Source of the DNA: Sphingobacterium pedocola | GTDB lineage: Bacteria; Bacteroidota; Bacteroidia; Sphingobacteriales; Sphingobacteriaceae | Assembly (NCBI RefSeq): GCF_015209965.1 | Contig: NZ_MU158689.1 | Coordinates: forward strand, 1 to 64,000 | Direction: 5' to 3' | DNA length: 64,000 nt | In this document: in pieces, positions 35,008 to 44,457 of the stretch | Layout: every line of letters begins with the position of its first letter | Numbering within the stretch: position 1 is the stretch's first letter | Position numbers and translations under genes: made by a program | The notes under the pieces: model-generated | What the model saw: only the letters and a program-made list of their open reading frames with translations | Database searches by the model: none | Told to the model about the DNA's origin: nothing

Positions 35008-35958
35008 ATGGATAAGCAGACTAAAATCTTTATTGCAGGCCATCGGGGTATGGTGGGTGGTGCGATCAAAAGAGTCTTGGAAAGACAGGGGTTTACGAAT
35101 TTACTGTACCGTGCATCTTCGGAGCTTGATCTTCGGAATCAGGCTGCGGTCAATGAATTCTTCGAGACAGAAAAACCAGAAGTTGTTGTTGATGCAGCGG
35201 CTAGGGTTGGGGGAATCTTAGCCAACAACAACTACCCTTATCCCTTTTTGATGGAGAACATGCAGATCCAGAATAACCTGATTGACGCCGCTTTACAGAC
35301 CGGTGTGGATAAGTTTATCTTTCTCGGATCCTCATGCATCTATCCCAAGTTGGCACCACAGCCCTTGAAGGAAGAATACTTGCTCACCGATTCTTTAGAA
35401 CCCACCAACGAGTGGTATGCCATTGCAAAGATCTCGGGTGTAAAAGCCTGTGAAGCCATCCGCAAGCAGTTTGGAAAAGATTATGTGAGTTTAATGCCCA
35501 CCAATCTGTATGGCACGCACGATAATTTTGATCTCCAAAGCTCACATGTACTACCGGCGATGATTCGCAAATTTCACGAAGCCAAGGAAAATGGCCATGT
35601 TCCGGTTACTCTTTGGGGATCAGGTACACCGATGCGTGAGTTTTTGTTTGTCGATGATTTGGCAGAAGCGGTGTTATTTGCTTTAGACAACGTCTTACCC
35701 GAACACCTGTATAACGTAGGTACAGGAACAGATTTAACCATAAAAGAACTGGCTGAAACCATACAAGTAGCAGTCGGCCATCAAGGGGATATCATTTGGG
35801 ACAGCAGTAAACCCGACGGTACACCACGTAAGTTAATGGATATATCCAAAATGCACGAACTGGGCTGGAAACATAAAGTCGAACTAAAAGAAGGAATCGA
35901 AAAAACATACGGTTGGTTTCTAGAAAACCAAAACAACTACAAAGAAGTAAAATTATAA
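35008..35958 (+). CDS. fcl: GDP-L-fucose synthase
   Basis: A 316-residue cytoplasmic SDR enzyme that makes GDP-L-fucose from GDP-4-keto-6-deoxymannose by epimerisation and NADPH reduction. Visible: nucleotide-binding GHRGMVGGAIKR near the N-terminus, the family strand FLGSSCIYPKLAPQP, catalytic EWYAIAKISG (Y-x3-K), and SHVLPAMIRKFHEAK. Length fits the family. It precedes gmd, the reverse of the usual gmd-fcl order. The start is 11 nt after the Wzc-like gene, suggesting one transcript. Confidence 0.96.
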   Translation: MDKQTKIFIAGHRGMVGGAIKRVLERQGFTNLLYRASSELDLRNQAAVNEFFETEKPEVVVDAAARVGGILANNNYPYPFLMENMQIQNNLIDAALQTGVDKFIFLGSSCIYPKLAPQPLKEEYLLTDSLEPTNEWYAIAKISGVKACEAIRKQFGKDYVSLMPTNLYGTHDNFDLQSSHVLPAMIRKFHEAKENGHVPVTLWGSGTPMREFLFVDDLAEAVLFALDNVLPEHLYNVGTGTDLTIKELAETIQVAVGHQGDIIWDSSKPDGTPRKLMDISKMHELGWKHKVELKEGIEKTYGWFLENQNNYKEVKL

Positions 35959-35986
35959 GATTATCCACTGTATAGGTATTTAGTCT

Positions 35987-36014
35987 CAATACTTAATACT
36001 CAATACTTAATACT
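35987..36014 (+). repeat. 7-bp tandem array (YAATACT), 4 units, before gmd
   Basis: CAATACT, TAATACT, CAATACT, TAATACT, ending 7 nt before the gmd ATG. It belongs to the same type as the 16-unit array at 4425-4536. Confidence 0.85.
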
Positions 36015-36021
36015 ACCAAAA

Positions 36022-37197
36022 ATGAAAACAGCATTAATCACCGGCGTAACAGGTCAAGACGGTTCATACCTAGCAGAATTACTTCTAGAAAAGGGCTACA
36101 TGGTCCACGGTATCAAACGTAGAGCATCTTCTTTTAATACGCAGCGTATCGATCATTTATATATCGATCAGCACGAGCAGCATGTCCGTTTTAAGCTCCA
36201 CTACGGTGATTTAACAGATTCTACTAATCTAATTCGTATTATCCAAGAAGTACAGCCCGATGAGATTTACAATCTCGGAGCGATGTCGCATGTAAAGGTG
36301 TCTTTCGATTCGCCTGAATATGTAGGAAATGTTGATGGGTTAGGTACGCTACGAATCTTAGAAGCAGTTCGTATACTAGGTTTAGAAAAAAAGACCCGAA
36401 TTTATCAAGCGTCCACATCAGAACTATACGGAGGCTTGGCAGATAATAAAAATGCAAAGGGGTTTTACGATGAGAATTCTCCGTTTTATCCGCGCTCGCC
36501 CTATGGAGTAGCAAAGATTTACGGTTTCTGGATTACGAAGAACTACCGCGAAGCCTATAATATATATGCCTGCAACGGAATTTTGTTTAATCATGAATCA
36601 CCGAGACGCGGAGAAACCTTTGTGACACGTAAGATTACGATGGCCACAGCAGCCATCGCCTTGGGTAAACAGGAGTGTTTGTTTCTAGGCAATCTCAACT
36701 CGCTTCGCGACTGGGGACATGCGAAAGATTATGTAGAGGCGATGTGGCGTATCTTGCAACAAGATGTTGCGGAGGATTATGTAATTGCTACAGGAGTGAC
36801 TACATCCGTTCGTGACTTCGTGAAAATTGCTTTTGCAGAATTAGGGATTACCCTTCGATTTGAAGGAGAAAACGAGCAAGAAGTAGGAATCGTTGATACC
36901 ATTGACGAGATGATATTTAGCGATAGCGTAGGTTCGGAGATCGCAGACATGCAGATCAGCAAATTACCAAACCAGCAAATTGTTAAAATTGACCCCGCTT
37001 ATTATCGCCCTACGGAAGTGGATCTATTGATTGGTGATCCAACGAAATCAAAAACAAAATTAGGCTGGAATCCTCAGTATGATCTCTCAGCTTTAGTAAA
37101 GGAAATGGTGAAAAGTGACCTGGAACTATTAAAAGAAGACGATAAATTGCAGTATAATAGGCGATATTCTAATATTAAATATAGTGTCGGTTTATAG
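36022..37197 (+). CDS. gmd: GDP-mannose 4,6-dehydratase with an in-frame repeat insertion
   Basis: A 391-residue SDR dehydratase that converts GDP-mannose to GDP-4-keto-6-deoxymannose. Visible: [38 protein letters not shown], the catalytic TSELYGG with YGVAKIYG, and [18 protein letters not shown]. Near the C-terminus, between GIVDTI and [21 protein letters not shown], it has an extra segment of about 20 residues compared with the usual length; its DNA (36943-36982) is a degenerate 8-bp array. The last 14 nt overlap the flippase gene. Product feeds fcl and the fucose branch of the polymer. Confidence 0.95.
   Translation: MKTALITGVTGQDGSYLAELLLEKGYMVHGIKRRASSFNTQRIDHLYIDQHEQHVRFKLHYGDLTDSTNLIRIIQEVQPDEIYNLGAMSHVKVSFDSPEYVGNVDGLGTLRILEAVRILGLEKKTRIYQASTSELYGGLADNKNAKGFYDENSPFYPRSPYGVAKIYGFWITKNYREAYNIYACNGILFNHESPRRGETFVTRKITMATAAIALGKQECLFLGNLNSLRDWGHAKDYVEAMWRILQQDVAEDYVIATGVTTSVRDFVKIAFAELGITLRFEGENEQEVGIVDTIDEMIFSDSVGSEIADMQISKLPNQQIVKIDPAYYRPTEVDLLIGDPTKSKTKLGWNPQYDLSALVKEMVKSDLELLKEDDKLQYNRRYSNIKYSVGL
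36943..36982 (+). repeat. 8-bp array inside the gmd reading frame
   Basis: Five 8-bp units (GCAGACAT, GCAGATCA, GCAAATTA, CCAAACCA, GCAAATTG), in phase with each other and translated as part of the extra loop of Gmd. Confidence 0.7.
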
Positions 37198-38572
37198 ATC
37201 TATAGCAAAAAACTATGCTGCCAACATGTTTGGTATGGGTTTGAGTTTTCTTAACCAAATAGCTATGGTGCCATTTCTTATATTGATTTGGGGTGTGGAG
37301 AAATATGCCGATTGGATCCTTATAACTGCGTTATCGTCTTTTTTTACTATGAGTAATATGGGGTTAAACCAAGCTACAAATAATGAATTTGTTCTTAAAT
37401 ATCAACAAAAGGATGTAGCTGCGTGTTCGAAATTGCTCTCAAATTCGCTGTTTTTTATTCTGTTGATGTGCAGCATATGTCTTTCCCTTTCTTCTATTAT
37501 AAGCTTTTTTTTCGGATTTAAAAATATCCTAAATACAACGGTTTTTGATGGTACAGAGACTAATGTTTTGTTTATTTTATTATTGCTTAACATTTTTTTG
37601 AAAATGTATGGCGGCGTTTATAATGGCATTTATCGCGTTCAATCTTACTCTCATTTAAGTGCGATGATTGATAATGTAGTTCAATTGTCAGGAATATTCA
37701 TATTATTTTTCGGAATTTGGTTGCAAATAAATGTCATATTGATAATGATTGCTTACAATATTCCCGCATTTCTTGCAATTCTTTACCGCCACTATCATTC
37801 ACAAAAATGGTTCAAATTTTCTTTCAGTTTTCAGGAACTAGATTGGAGCGTATTTAAGAGCTTAATTAGACCGTCTATAGCTTTTATGCTTGTACCTTTG
37901 GGGTTAGCAGTTTCGAATCAAGGTTTAGTCTTCGTCGTGAATGCATTATTTGGATCTACAATTCTTGTAGCATTTACAACGACCCGTACATTAGTCAACT
38001 TTTTACGATCTCTTATAAACGTATTTGGAAATTCGGTTTATCCAGAAATATCGAATTCTTACAGTCGAAAGGACACGAATACTATGAATAAAGTATATTA
38101 TCGTTCATTAATTATAACCTTCTTGGTGAGTATAATAGCTGTTATTGTATTGATGTTTGCCGGAAAGCCAATTTATTTGGAGTGGACTAAACACGCTTTG
38201 GTATTTCACGAGGTGTTTTTTAAAGGAATGTTATTAGTTTTATTTATTTCATGCTCATGGAATTTGTCTAGTACTGTTTTATTGGCTACGAATAATCATT
38301 TTTCTTTTACTGTGGTGTTTCTCGTGACACAAATTTTGGGTGTAGGATTCGTTTATATTTTTTTGTTAATTTATCCCTATATTGAAGTTATTCCTCTGGT
38401 TTTATTCCTAACCGAATTTTCACTTCTTATATTCACAATTTTCAAAGTCAATCAATTAGTAGGATCTAATTTCAAAACCTTTGCTAAGCAAGTCCTACTC
38501 GAAACAAAATATATATTAAAAATAAGCACAAAAAAAATCTATGAAAAAAATAGCAGTAGCGACATTAGGTAA
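37184..38572 (+). CDS. Wzx-type polysaccharide flippase
   Basis: A 462-residue integral membrane protein with about 12 hydrophobic helices and the MATE/PST-like N-terminus ([22 protein letters not shown], then [13 protein letters not shown]). Expected to move lipid-linked repeat units across the inner membrane. It overlaps the end of gmd by 14 nt and its own end overlaps the pyruvyl transferase gene by 32 nt. The gene is clearly more A+T-rich than fcl, as are the following ten kilobases. Confidence 0.88.
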   Translation: MSVYRSIAKNYAANMFGMGLSFLNQIAMVPFLILIWGVEKYADWILITALSSFFTMSNMGLNQATNNEFVLKYQQKDVAACSKLLSNSLFFILLMCSICLSLSSIISFFFGFKNILNTTVFDGTETNVLFILLLLNIFLKMYGGVYNGIYRVQSYSHLSAMIDNVVQLSGIFILFFGIWLQINVILIMIAYNIPAFLAILYRHYHSQKWFKFSFSFQELDWSVFKSLIRPSIAFMLVPLGLAVSNQGLVFVVNALFGSTILVAFTTTRTLVNFLRSLINVFGNSVYPEISNSYSRKDTNTMNKVYYRSLIITFLVSIIAVIVLMFAGKPIYLEWTKHALVFHEVFFKGMLLVLFISCSWNLSSTVLLATNNHFSFTVVFLVTQILGVGFVYIFLLIYPYIEVIPLVLFLTEFSLLIFTIFKVNQLVGSNFKTFAKQVLLETKYILKISTKKIYEKNSSSDIR

Positions 38573-39701
38573 TGCTCAAGAAAATTATGGACAATTATTG
38601 CAGGCATATGCATTACAGACTTTTTTAAAAAAATCAGGTTATGATGCTTTTTTAATTCGATACAAGAGAGAATTTACATTGCATGATGAGAAGGGGGTAA
38701 GAAAAGTAGCAAAGGCAATTTATTTGCTTTTTCGAAAGTTTTTTTTTCAAGATGTTGGAAATCGAGAGGTATCCAGCTCATCTATACAACAGAGAGATTT
38801 CAAAAATTTCTATAAGGAACATTTTAAGTTTTCTGAAAAATTATATACAAACATCGAACAATTAAAGAATGCACCACCTATTGCAGATGCTTACATCGCA
38901 GGTAGCGATCAGATCTGGAATTGGGGTGGTCGATATGGCTACGATAAGGTGTATTTTCTGCAGTTTGGAGACATGAATGTTAAACGTATTTCTTACGCTG
39001 CCGGTATGTCAAAAATTGTAGATAACCCGCAGTTAAAAAAAGAATTGAAAAGCTATTTGCGAAGGTTTGACAGTGTCTCTCTTAGAGAACCAACAGGAAT
39101 TCATCTATTAAAAGAAGCAGGATTTATAACTCCGCAAGTCGTTTTGGATCCAACACTATTATTGCAAAAGGAAGATTATAAAGATCTAACGAGATCTATT
39201 CCAACTCCATCTAAAGAGTTTATTTTAGGATATCTTATCAATTTCAAGACAGCAGACGATATTGATTGGAACACCATTGAAGATTATTTGTCATCAACTG
39301 GGATAGACTTTAGATATGTCTCAGCTGAAGGTTATACTGGCGCTACTGATAAATTAGGAACTTATGAAACCCAATATTATACAACGCCCGAATGGCTTGC
39401 TTCTATGGAAAATGCTAAATCTGTATTGACGTCGAGTTATCATGGTCTTTTGTTTTCTATTATAATGAATAAGCCATTTCTCTTCTTTTTTATTGAGGAT
39501 AAGGAACATTCTTATGGACGAAATAGAGCCATGCATATTCTCAGTGAACTAGGTTTAGAATCAAGGGTATATCAGAAAAAAAACTCGCTGACATTTGAGG
39601 AGCAATTAAATCGTCCGATAGCTTGGAAAGATGTTGTGAATAAACTCGAAAAGTTGAAGCAAAAATCAATCGATTTTCTAATCAATGCGATTGAAAATTA
39701 G
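38541..39701 (+). CDS. Polysaccharide pyruvyl transferase family protein
   Basis: A 386-residue cytoplasmic protein. The start ([24 protein letters not shown]), AYIAGSDQIWNWGG, SLREPTGIHLLKEAG, VVLDPTLLL and SVLTSSYHGLLFSIIMNKPF are the signature segments of the WcaK/CsaB family, which adds ketal-linked pyruvate to sugars; some members act as glycosyltransferases instead. In colanic acid the WcaK homologue is thought to pyruvylate the terminal galactose. The start overlaps the flippase gene by 32 nt, so translation may be coupled. Confidence 0.9.
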   Translation: MKKIAVATLGNAQENYGQLLQAYALQTFLKKSGYDAFLIRYKREFTLHDEKGVRKVAKAIYLLFRKFFFQDVGNREVSSSSIQQRDFKNFYKEHFKFSEKLYTNIEQLKNAPPIADAYIAGSDQIWNWGGRYGYDKVYFLQFGDMNVKRISYAAGMSKIVDNPQLKKELKSYLRRFDSVSLREPTGIHLLKEAGFITPQVVLDPTLLLQKEDYKDLTRSIPTPSKEFILGYLINFKTADDIDWNTIEDYLSSTGIDFRYVSAEGYTGATDKLGTYETQYYTTPEWLASMENAKSVLTSSYHGLLFSIIMNKPFLFFFIEDKEHSYGRNRAMHILSELGLESRVYQKKNSLTFEEQLNRPIAWKDVVNKLEKLKQKSIDFLINAIEN

Positions 39702-39747
39702 TGCACTTACCACACATACTAGGTCTTTATAAGTTTTTAGACCAAAT

Positions 39748-39861
39748 ATGAGACCGCTAAATGAAAAAGCAATGAGAGAGGCTGGTATTTCTAACAGATT
39801 GAGTTCTATACACCAAGTTTGGTTGGATTCGGTCTGTACTATTCTGTCCGTCATAGCCTAG
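39748..39861 (+). CDS. Possible small ORF of 37 codons
   Basis: ATG 39748 to TAG 39861 in the 220-nt gap between the pyruvyl transferase and the glycosyltransferase. It has no recognisable domain. A small hairpin GGTCT/AGACC (39722-39743) lies just before it. It could be the remnant of a lost glycosyltransferase gene or chance. Confidence 0.2.
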   Translation: MRPLNEKAMREAGISNRLSSIHQVWLDSVCTILSVIA

Positions 39862-39920
39862 CGACGTGCTAAACTATTTTACAACTAAGATTTAGTAAAA
39901 GATATAATTTATATTTAAAT

Positions 39921-40715
39921 ATGATTCCGAAAATAATCCACTATTCTTGGTTTAGTGAAGAACCTATCCCAAGTCACATCCAGGAACTAATGATGACCTG
40001 GAAAAAACTTATGCCGGATTATGAATATGTTTTATGGGATGGAAAAAAGTTAGCCGATATTAATAACACTTTTGCAAACGAAGCTGTGAGTGTTCGTAAA
40101 TGGGCTTTTGCCTCTGATTTTTTGCGTCTTTACGCAGTATATCATTATGGTGGTATTTGGTTTGATACAGATATACAAGTTTTTAAGTCGTTTGATTCTG
40201 TATTGGACAACCGCGTGTTCATTGCTAATGAAGCAGGTGCTAAAGGTTATGGGAAGAAATATCATTGGTTAACCGCTCACTGCTTCGGTGCTGAAAAAGG
40301 ACATCCGTTTATAAAAGACTGTTTGGATTTTTACACAGAACGACATTTTATTCGTACAACAAGTAAAAAATTTCCTCCTAATTTTCAATTTGATTTAACA
40401 ATATGTCCTGAGATTATGGCGACTGTAGCCGATAATTACGGTTATGATAATTATGGTTTTCGTGATGACGAGCAATTATTAAAGGAGGGTATACATGTAT
40501 ATCCTTCTGATTATTTTGATTCTCCACAGTATAAATCGATGAAACGCGTGTATAGTATTCACCGAGAGGCGGGTAGCTGGCGCGAAGGCAATGAGGGTAA
40601 AATGCTTAATTATAAGGGGACAAATCCGAAAAAAGGCAGGATTTTGCAGTTTTTTAAAATTTTATTCCAAAAGCTTTTGGCAAGTGTTAGTATTGCTGTA
40701 GTTCGTATAAGATAA
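39921..40715 (+). CDS. Glycosyltransferase of the GT32 (capsular polysaccharide) type
   Basis: A 264-residue enzyme. N-terminal IPKIIHYSWFSEEPIP and WKKLMPDYEYVLWD, then RKWAFASDFLRLYAVYHYGGIWFDTDIQV, which contains the DxD metal and nucleotide-sugar binding motif (DTD), are typical of GT32 proteins that use UDP- or GDP-sugars. A C-terminal HRE-x-SW segment (SIHREAGSW) is also characteristic. Soluble or peripheral at the inner membrane. The acceptor is unknown. The next gene begins 8 nt downstream. Confidence 0.9.
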   Translation: MIPKIIHYSWFSEEPIPSHIQELMMTWKKLMPDYEYVLWDGKKLADINNTFANEAVSVRKWAFASDFLRLYAVYHYGGIWFDTDIQVFKSFDSVLDNRVFIANEAGAKGYGKKYHWLTAHCFGAEKGHPFIKDCLDFYTERHFIRTTSKKFPPNFQFDLTICPEIMATVADNYGYDNYGFRDDEQLLKEGIHVYPSDYFDSPQYKSMKRVYSIHREAGSWREGNEGKMLNYKGTNPKKGRILQFFKILFQKLLASVSIAVVRIR

Positions 40716-40723
40716 ATCAAATT

Positions 40724-41764
40724 ATGAGAATACTATCTATAGGAGGATTTAACGGTGTTAGTAATACTTGTTTGCATCGGCATTGGGCGCTTACAGCAAT
40801 AGCAACCGAAATTGATAAAATTAACGTTTATGAAAAACCTATCAATTTGAGGTATAAGATTGCTAATCGTTTTTTTTTACTTAATCTTCCTATTCGATTA
40901 CCTGACATATCTAACATTAATTCAAAAATAAAAAGCTTCGTATCAGAGAAGAATTACGATATCGTCTGGATTGATAAAGGTTTAATGATAAACAAAAAGA
41001 CTTTGGAGTATATCAAACAAATGAGTCCTAACACCAAAATTGTAAGTTATTCTCCAGATAATATGGCTATTCGTCATAATCAGAGTCAGAATTACTTAAG
41101 TTCCATTTCTTCATATGATTTTATTTTCACAAATAAGTCATACATTTTAAATCAAATGCTGAAAATGGGGGCTAAAAATGTTCAATTTGTGAATAATAGT
41201 TATGAAGATACGTTTCATTATCCACGATTTTTAGAAGCGGATGATTATGATCGCTTGGGAGGCGATATTGGGTTTGTAGGAGCTTGGGAAGATGAGAGGT
41301 GTAAAACCATTCTTTATTTGGTGGAAAATGGCCTGAAGGTTCGAGTATTCGGGGGTGGCAAATGGTTAGAATTTAGAGGTTTATATCCAAATCTTACTAT
41401 TGAAGCCGAAGGTTTGTATTCTGATGATTATGCTAAATCTTTTCAGGCTTTTAAAATCTGTCTTTGTTTTCTAAGAAAAATGAATTTTGACTTACAGACG
41501 ACTCGATCAATAGAAATACCCGCCTGCGGTGGATTTATGCTAGCTGAACGGACATATGAACATACTGCTTTATTTGAAGAAGCGAAGGAAGCTGATTTTT
41601 TCTCATCCAATGAGGAGTTGTTTCAAAAATGTCAATATTATCTTACTCATGCAGAAAAGCGAAAGAAAATCGCGCTAGCCGGTAGATTGCGATGCGTGTC
41701 CTCTGGATATTCTAATGTAAGTACTATAAAAAGACTCATAAATTCGGTGTTCAATACTGTATAA
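40724..41764 (+). CDS. Glycosyltransferase with a CgeB-like C-terminal part
   Basis: A 346-residue cytoplasmic protein with the two-Rossmann plan of GT-B enzymes. DIVWIDKGLMINKKTL and VSYSPDN lie in the N-terminal half; the C-terminal half has DIGFVGAWEDERCK, a VRVFGGGKW strand, and the segment TTRSIEIPACGGFMLAERT with its E-x-PACGGF motif, as in CgeB/DUF3880-type transferases. The donor and acceptor cannot be told. Part of the A+T-rich block of transferase genes, all on one strand. Confidence 0.8.
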   Translation: MRILSIGGFNGVSNTCLHRHWALTAIATEIDKINVYEKPINLRYKIANRFFLLNLPIRLPDISNINSKIKSFVSEKNYDIVWIDKGLMINKKTLEYIKQMSPNTKIVSYSPDNMAIRHNQSQNYLSSISSYDFIFTNKSYILNQMLKMGAKNVQFVNNSYEDTFHYPRFLEADDYDRLGGDIGFVGAWEDERCKTILYLVENGLKVRVFGGGKWLEFRGLYPNLTIEAEGLYSDDYAKSFQAFKICLCFLRKMNFDLQTTRSIEIPACGGFMLAERTYEHTALFEEAKEADFFSSNEELFQKCQYYLTHAEKRKKIALAGRLRCVSSGYSNVSTIKRLINSVFNTV

Positions 41765-41795
41765 ATCTTACTTATGTTAAATAATATTCGTTTGT

Positions 41796-43400
41796 ATGAG
41801 AAATAGCGAGGCATTGAGAGCAAGAGTATCACCACTGAAAAATACATATAAGGAAGACAAACTCTCAGGTATAAAAAAGATAGTTGATGTTATTTTGTAT
41901 GTTGCTGTATTTTTTGAGGTATTATTTTTTCCAGAAATTGGAAATTTGATAGGTTGTGTTATGACCTTGTTTTGCTGGTGGATATTCCGATATTTTTTTC
42001 TGTTCAAAAAAATAATATTGTTACATCCCTTTTCATTCTTGATGTTTTTGTCAATGTTTATGTATAGGTTCGTGCCTTTTATTGCTACCCTGGTAGAAGG
42101 GAAGCCTATAACATACGGTTTTGAAAATGCATATGAAACCTTTTTTTATGAAACTTTGCTTTTTGTTGTTTCAGCATTAGCTTTTTACTTCGCCTCGGTA
42201 CAAGTTGTCAAACCTGCCAGCAATTTCGTTCAAGAAAAACTGTGTAAATTGAATTTCTATAAGTCGGACATTGTTGTTTTATGGGTAATGGGGTTTATTG
42301 GTTTAATAGCTCAATTATATAGTTTAATGATCGGAGGAAGATCTGAGTACGGAGATGTCTTATCAAAATCTATAGCGGGTATCCAATATATGATTTACGC
42401 GCCGAGCATTTTGCTGTTTCCTAGTCTTACATCACAACGCTACACAGTAAATAGAGCTCACGTGTTAATTTATTTGGGTGTTGTGTTTACTCTTTCTTTG
42501 GCTACGAATAGTAGACAAACCATGCTCATGCCGGTAGCAACTTTAACTTTGCTTTTCTGTCTTGATATACTTAGACGAAATTTATCTATAAGGCAGTTTG
42601 TTTCCCCAATGAAATTAGCAGGTTTCGTTGTTTTTTTTGTGTTTGGTATGAGTTTAATATCTGATATTTCCATTGCAATGCTTGCCAATCGTGGAATAAG
42701 AGCTCACGTGAGTCGTGAAGAGCTGTTTATTCAAACCTGGAATACTTTGCAAAATAGGGAGCAGATGGATCAACTGAGAAAGATCAGTAGTCAATACGAA
42801 ATCATAACAAATGAGTCATATATGATTAATGGTTGGACGGAGACATATATTGATAATTTTATGCTAAACCGATACGGAAACATGCGCATTTCTGATCAAA
42901 CGATTTATTACGCTAACGTTGTAGGATGGGAGAACTTAAAAATGCGAGACGATCTTATTACCAAAATATGGGCGATCTTACCAACTCCAATTTTGAATAA
43001 TTTGGGCGTAAAAATTAATAAAGAAGATTTAGAGTATTCTCGGGGTGACTATCTATATAACTTGGCTACTGGTTCTGGGGGGTTGGGAGGATACCGAGTC
43101 ACTAGCCATATTGGTGATGGATTGGCTACTTGGGGGATGTGGTATTTCCCCATTCAGTTTGTGATTTTTTATTTAGTATTCAAGCTGTTGGATTGTTTTG
43201 TGTTGTATACAAAAAGAGGATTTATTTATTCCCCCTACGGCTTAATGAGTATTTTCCTGTTCTTAGGTATGTTTAGAAACGCAAATGGCCACTTTCAAGA
43301 TATCAGTTATTTAATGAGAGGTTTTTGGCAGGATTGCTTTACCTATTTGGTCGTTTACTGGTTGATTAAAACGTTGACTAAAAGTTTAGTAAACAGGTAG
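41796..43400 (+). CDS. Wzy-like O-antigen/exopolysaccharide polymerase
   Basis: A 534-residue membrane protein with about ten or more TM helices (e.g. ILYVAVFFEVLFF, VVLWVMGFIGLIAQLYSL) and one long hydrophilic loop in the C-terminal half (about residues 305-430), where the Wzy active site usually lies. A GGxGGYRVTSHIGDG segment and W-M-FP-QF follow. Sequence conservation of polymerases is low, so the call rests on topology, gene neighbourhood and the absence of another candidate in the locus. ATG 41796 fits as the start. Confidence 0.8.
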   Translation: MRNSEALRARVSPLKNTYKEDKLSGIKKIVDVILYVAVFFEVLFFPEIGNLIGCVMTLFCWWIFRYFFLFKKIILLHPFSFLMFLSMFMYRFVPFIATLVEGKPITYGFENAYETFFYETLLFVVSALAFYFASVQVVKPASNFVQEKLCKLNFYKSDIVVLWVMGFIGLIAQLYSLMIGGRSEYGDVLSKSIAGIQYMIYAPSILLFPSLTSQRYTVNRAHVLIYLGVVFTLSLATNSRQTMLMPVATLTLLFCLDILRRNLSIRQFVSPMKLAGFVVFFVFGMSLISDISIAMLANRGIRAHVSREELFIQTWNTLQNREQMDQLRKISSQYEIITNESYMINGWTETYIDNFMLNRYGNMRISDQTIYYANVVGWENLKMRDDLITKIWAILPTPILNNLGVKINKEDLEYSRGDYLYNLATGSGGLGGYRVTSHIGDGLATWGMWYFPIQFVIFYLVFKLLDCFVLYTKRGFIYSPYGLMSIFLFLGMFRNANGHFQDISYLMRGFWQDCFTYLVVYWLIKTLTKSLVNR

Positions 43401-43464
43401 TAATTGAATTTTATATGACAGCGCCTAATATTCTTTCAGAACATTTATATTTTAAGTTTACGCT

Positions 43465-44457
43465 ATGAAGGTTTGTTATATATTTAGAGAAAAGGAACGA
43501 AATGCACATAGCATTGAAAATTTATTTGATGCAATATCTACAGCCGGTGCAAAAAAGGGTATACAAGTTGAGAAATGGTATAAGCCTTTGTCCAAATTAA
43601 AAGCTATATTTTCGGTTCGAAAACTGAATGCAGATGTATATCATATTACTGGCGATTGCTATTATCTAGCACTTTTTTTGCCATGGAGGAAAACTATTAT
43701 GACCATACATGATATTGGAATGTATAAAAATCATTCGAAAACTCCTAAACGAAGATTATTTGCTTTTCTCTCATTTGTGTTACCTCTAAGAGTTTTAACT
43801 GTATCGACAGTGATATCTGACCTAACCAAAAATGATTTAGTGAAGTTACTAAATGCTGATGAGCGAAAGTTGAAAGTAATTCCTAATCCATTAGTGCTAC
43901 CGGTCAGATATAGAGAGACGCCTTTTAATAGTGTGAAACCTACCATTTTGCAAATTGGAACTGGTGACCATAAGAATCTAATTGGATTGATTGAAGCTGC
44001 AAAGGGCCTTAACTGCCATTTAGATATAATAGGCCGACCCTCTGAAATGCTCAAAGAAAGGATGAAATCTTATCAAGTGGATTACACGATATCGGTTAAT
44101 TTGACTCAAGAAGAAATGATCGATAAATATTATAAATGTGATATTTTATATTTTGCATCCTTATCGGAAGGTTTTGGGCTTCCGATTTTGGAAGCCCAAG
44201 CAACGGGGAAACCTGTTGTTACCAGCAATACCGAGCCCACAAAAACGGTGTGTGGCGGAGGGGCGGTATTAGTTGATCCAAATGATCATGATAGTATTCG
44301 TGATGCATTAATAAAAATACAGACAGATCACAAATTTCGAAACAAACTAGTTCAAAATGGTCTCGATAATATCCTAAAATACGATTTGGAAAATATAACA
44401 GACCAGTATATTTCTCTTTATTATGAGTACTTTCTATATAAAGGTGATAACAAATGA
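43465..44457 (+). CDS. GT4-family glycosyltransferase
   Basis: A 330-residue GT-B enzyme. The N-terminal domain includes YHITGDCYYLALFLPWRK and IMTIHDIGMYKN. The C-terminal half contains the GT4 signature ILYFASLSEGFGLPILEAQATGKPVV (E-x7-E pattern, SEGFGLPILE) and KVIPNPLVLP. Retaining transferases of this family use NDP-sugars at the inner membrane. The stop overlaps the next start by four nt (ATGA), so translation is coupled. Confidence 0.9.
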   Translation: MKVCYIFREKERNAHSIENLFDAISTAGAKKGIQVEKWYKPLSKLKAIFSVRKLNADVYHITGDCYYLALFLPWRKTIMTIHDIGMYKNHSKTPKRRLFAFLSFVLPLRVLTVSTVISDLTKNDLVKLLNADERKLKVIPNPLVLPVRYRETPFNSVKPTILQIGTGDHKNLIGLIEAAKGLNCHLDIIGRPSEMLKERMKSYQVDYTISVNLTQEEMIDKYYKCDILYFASLSEGFGLPILEAQATGKPVVTSNTEPTKTVCGGGAVLVDPNDHDSIRDALIKIQTDHKFRNKLVQNGLDNILKYDLENITDQYISLYYEYFLYKGDNK

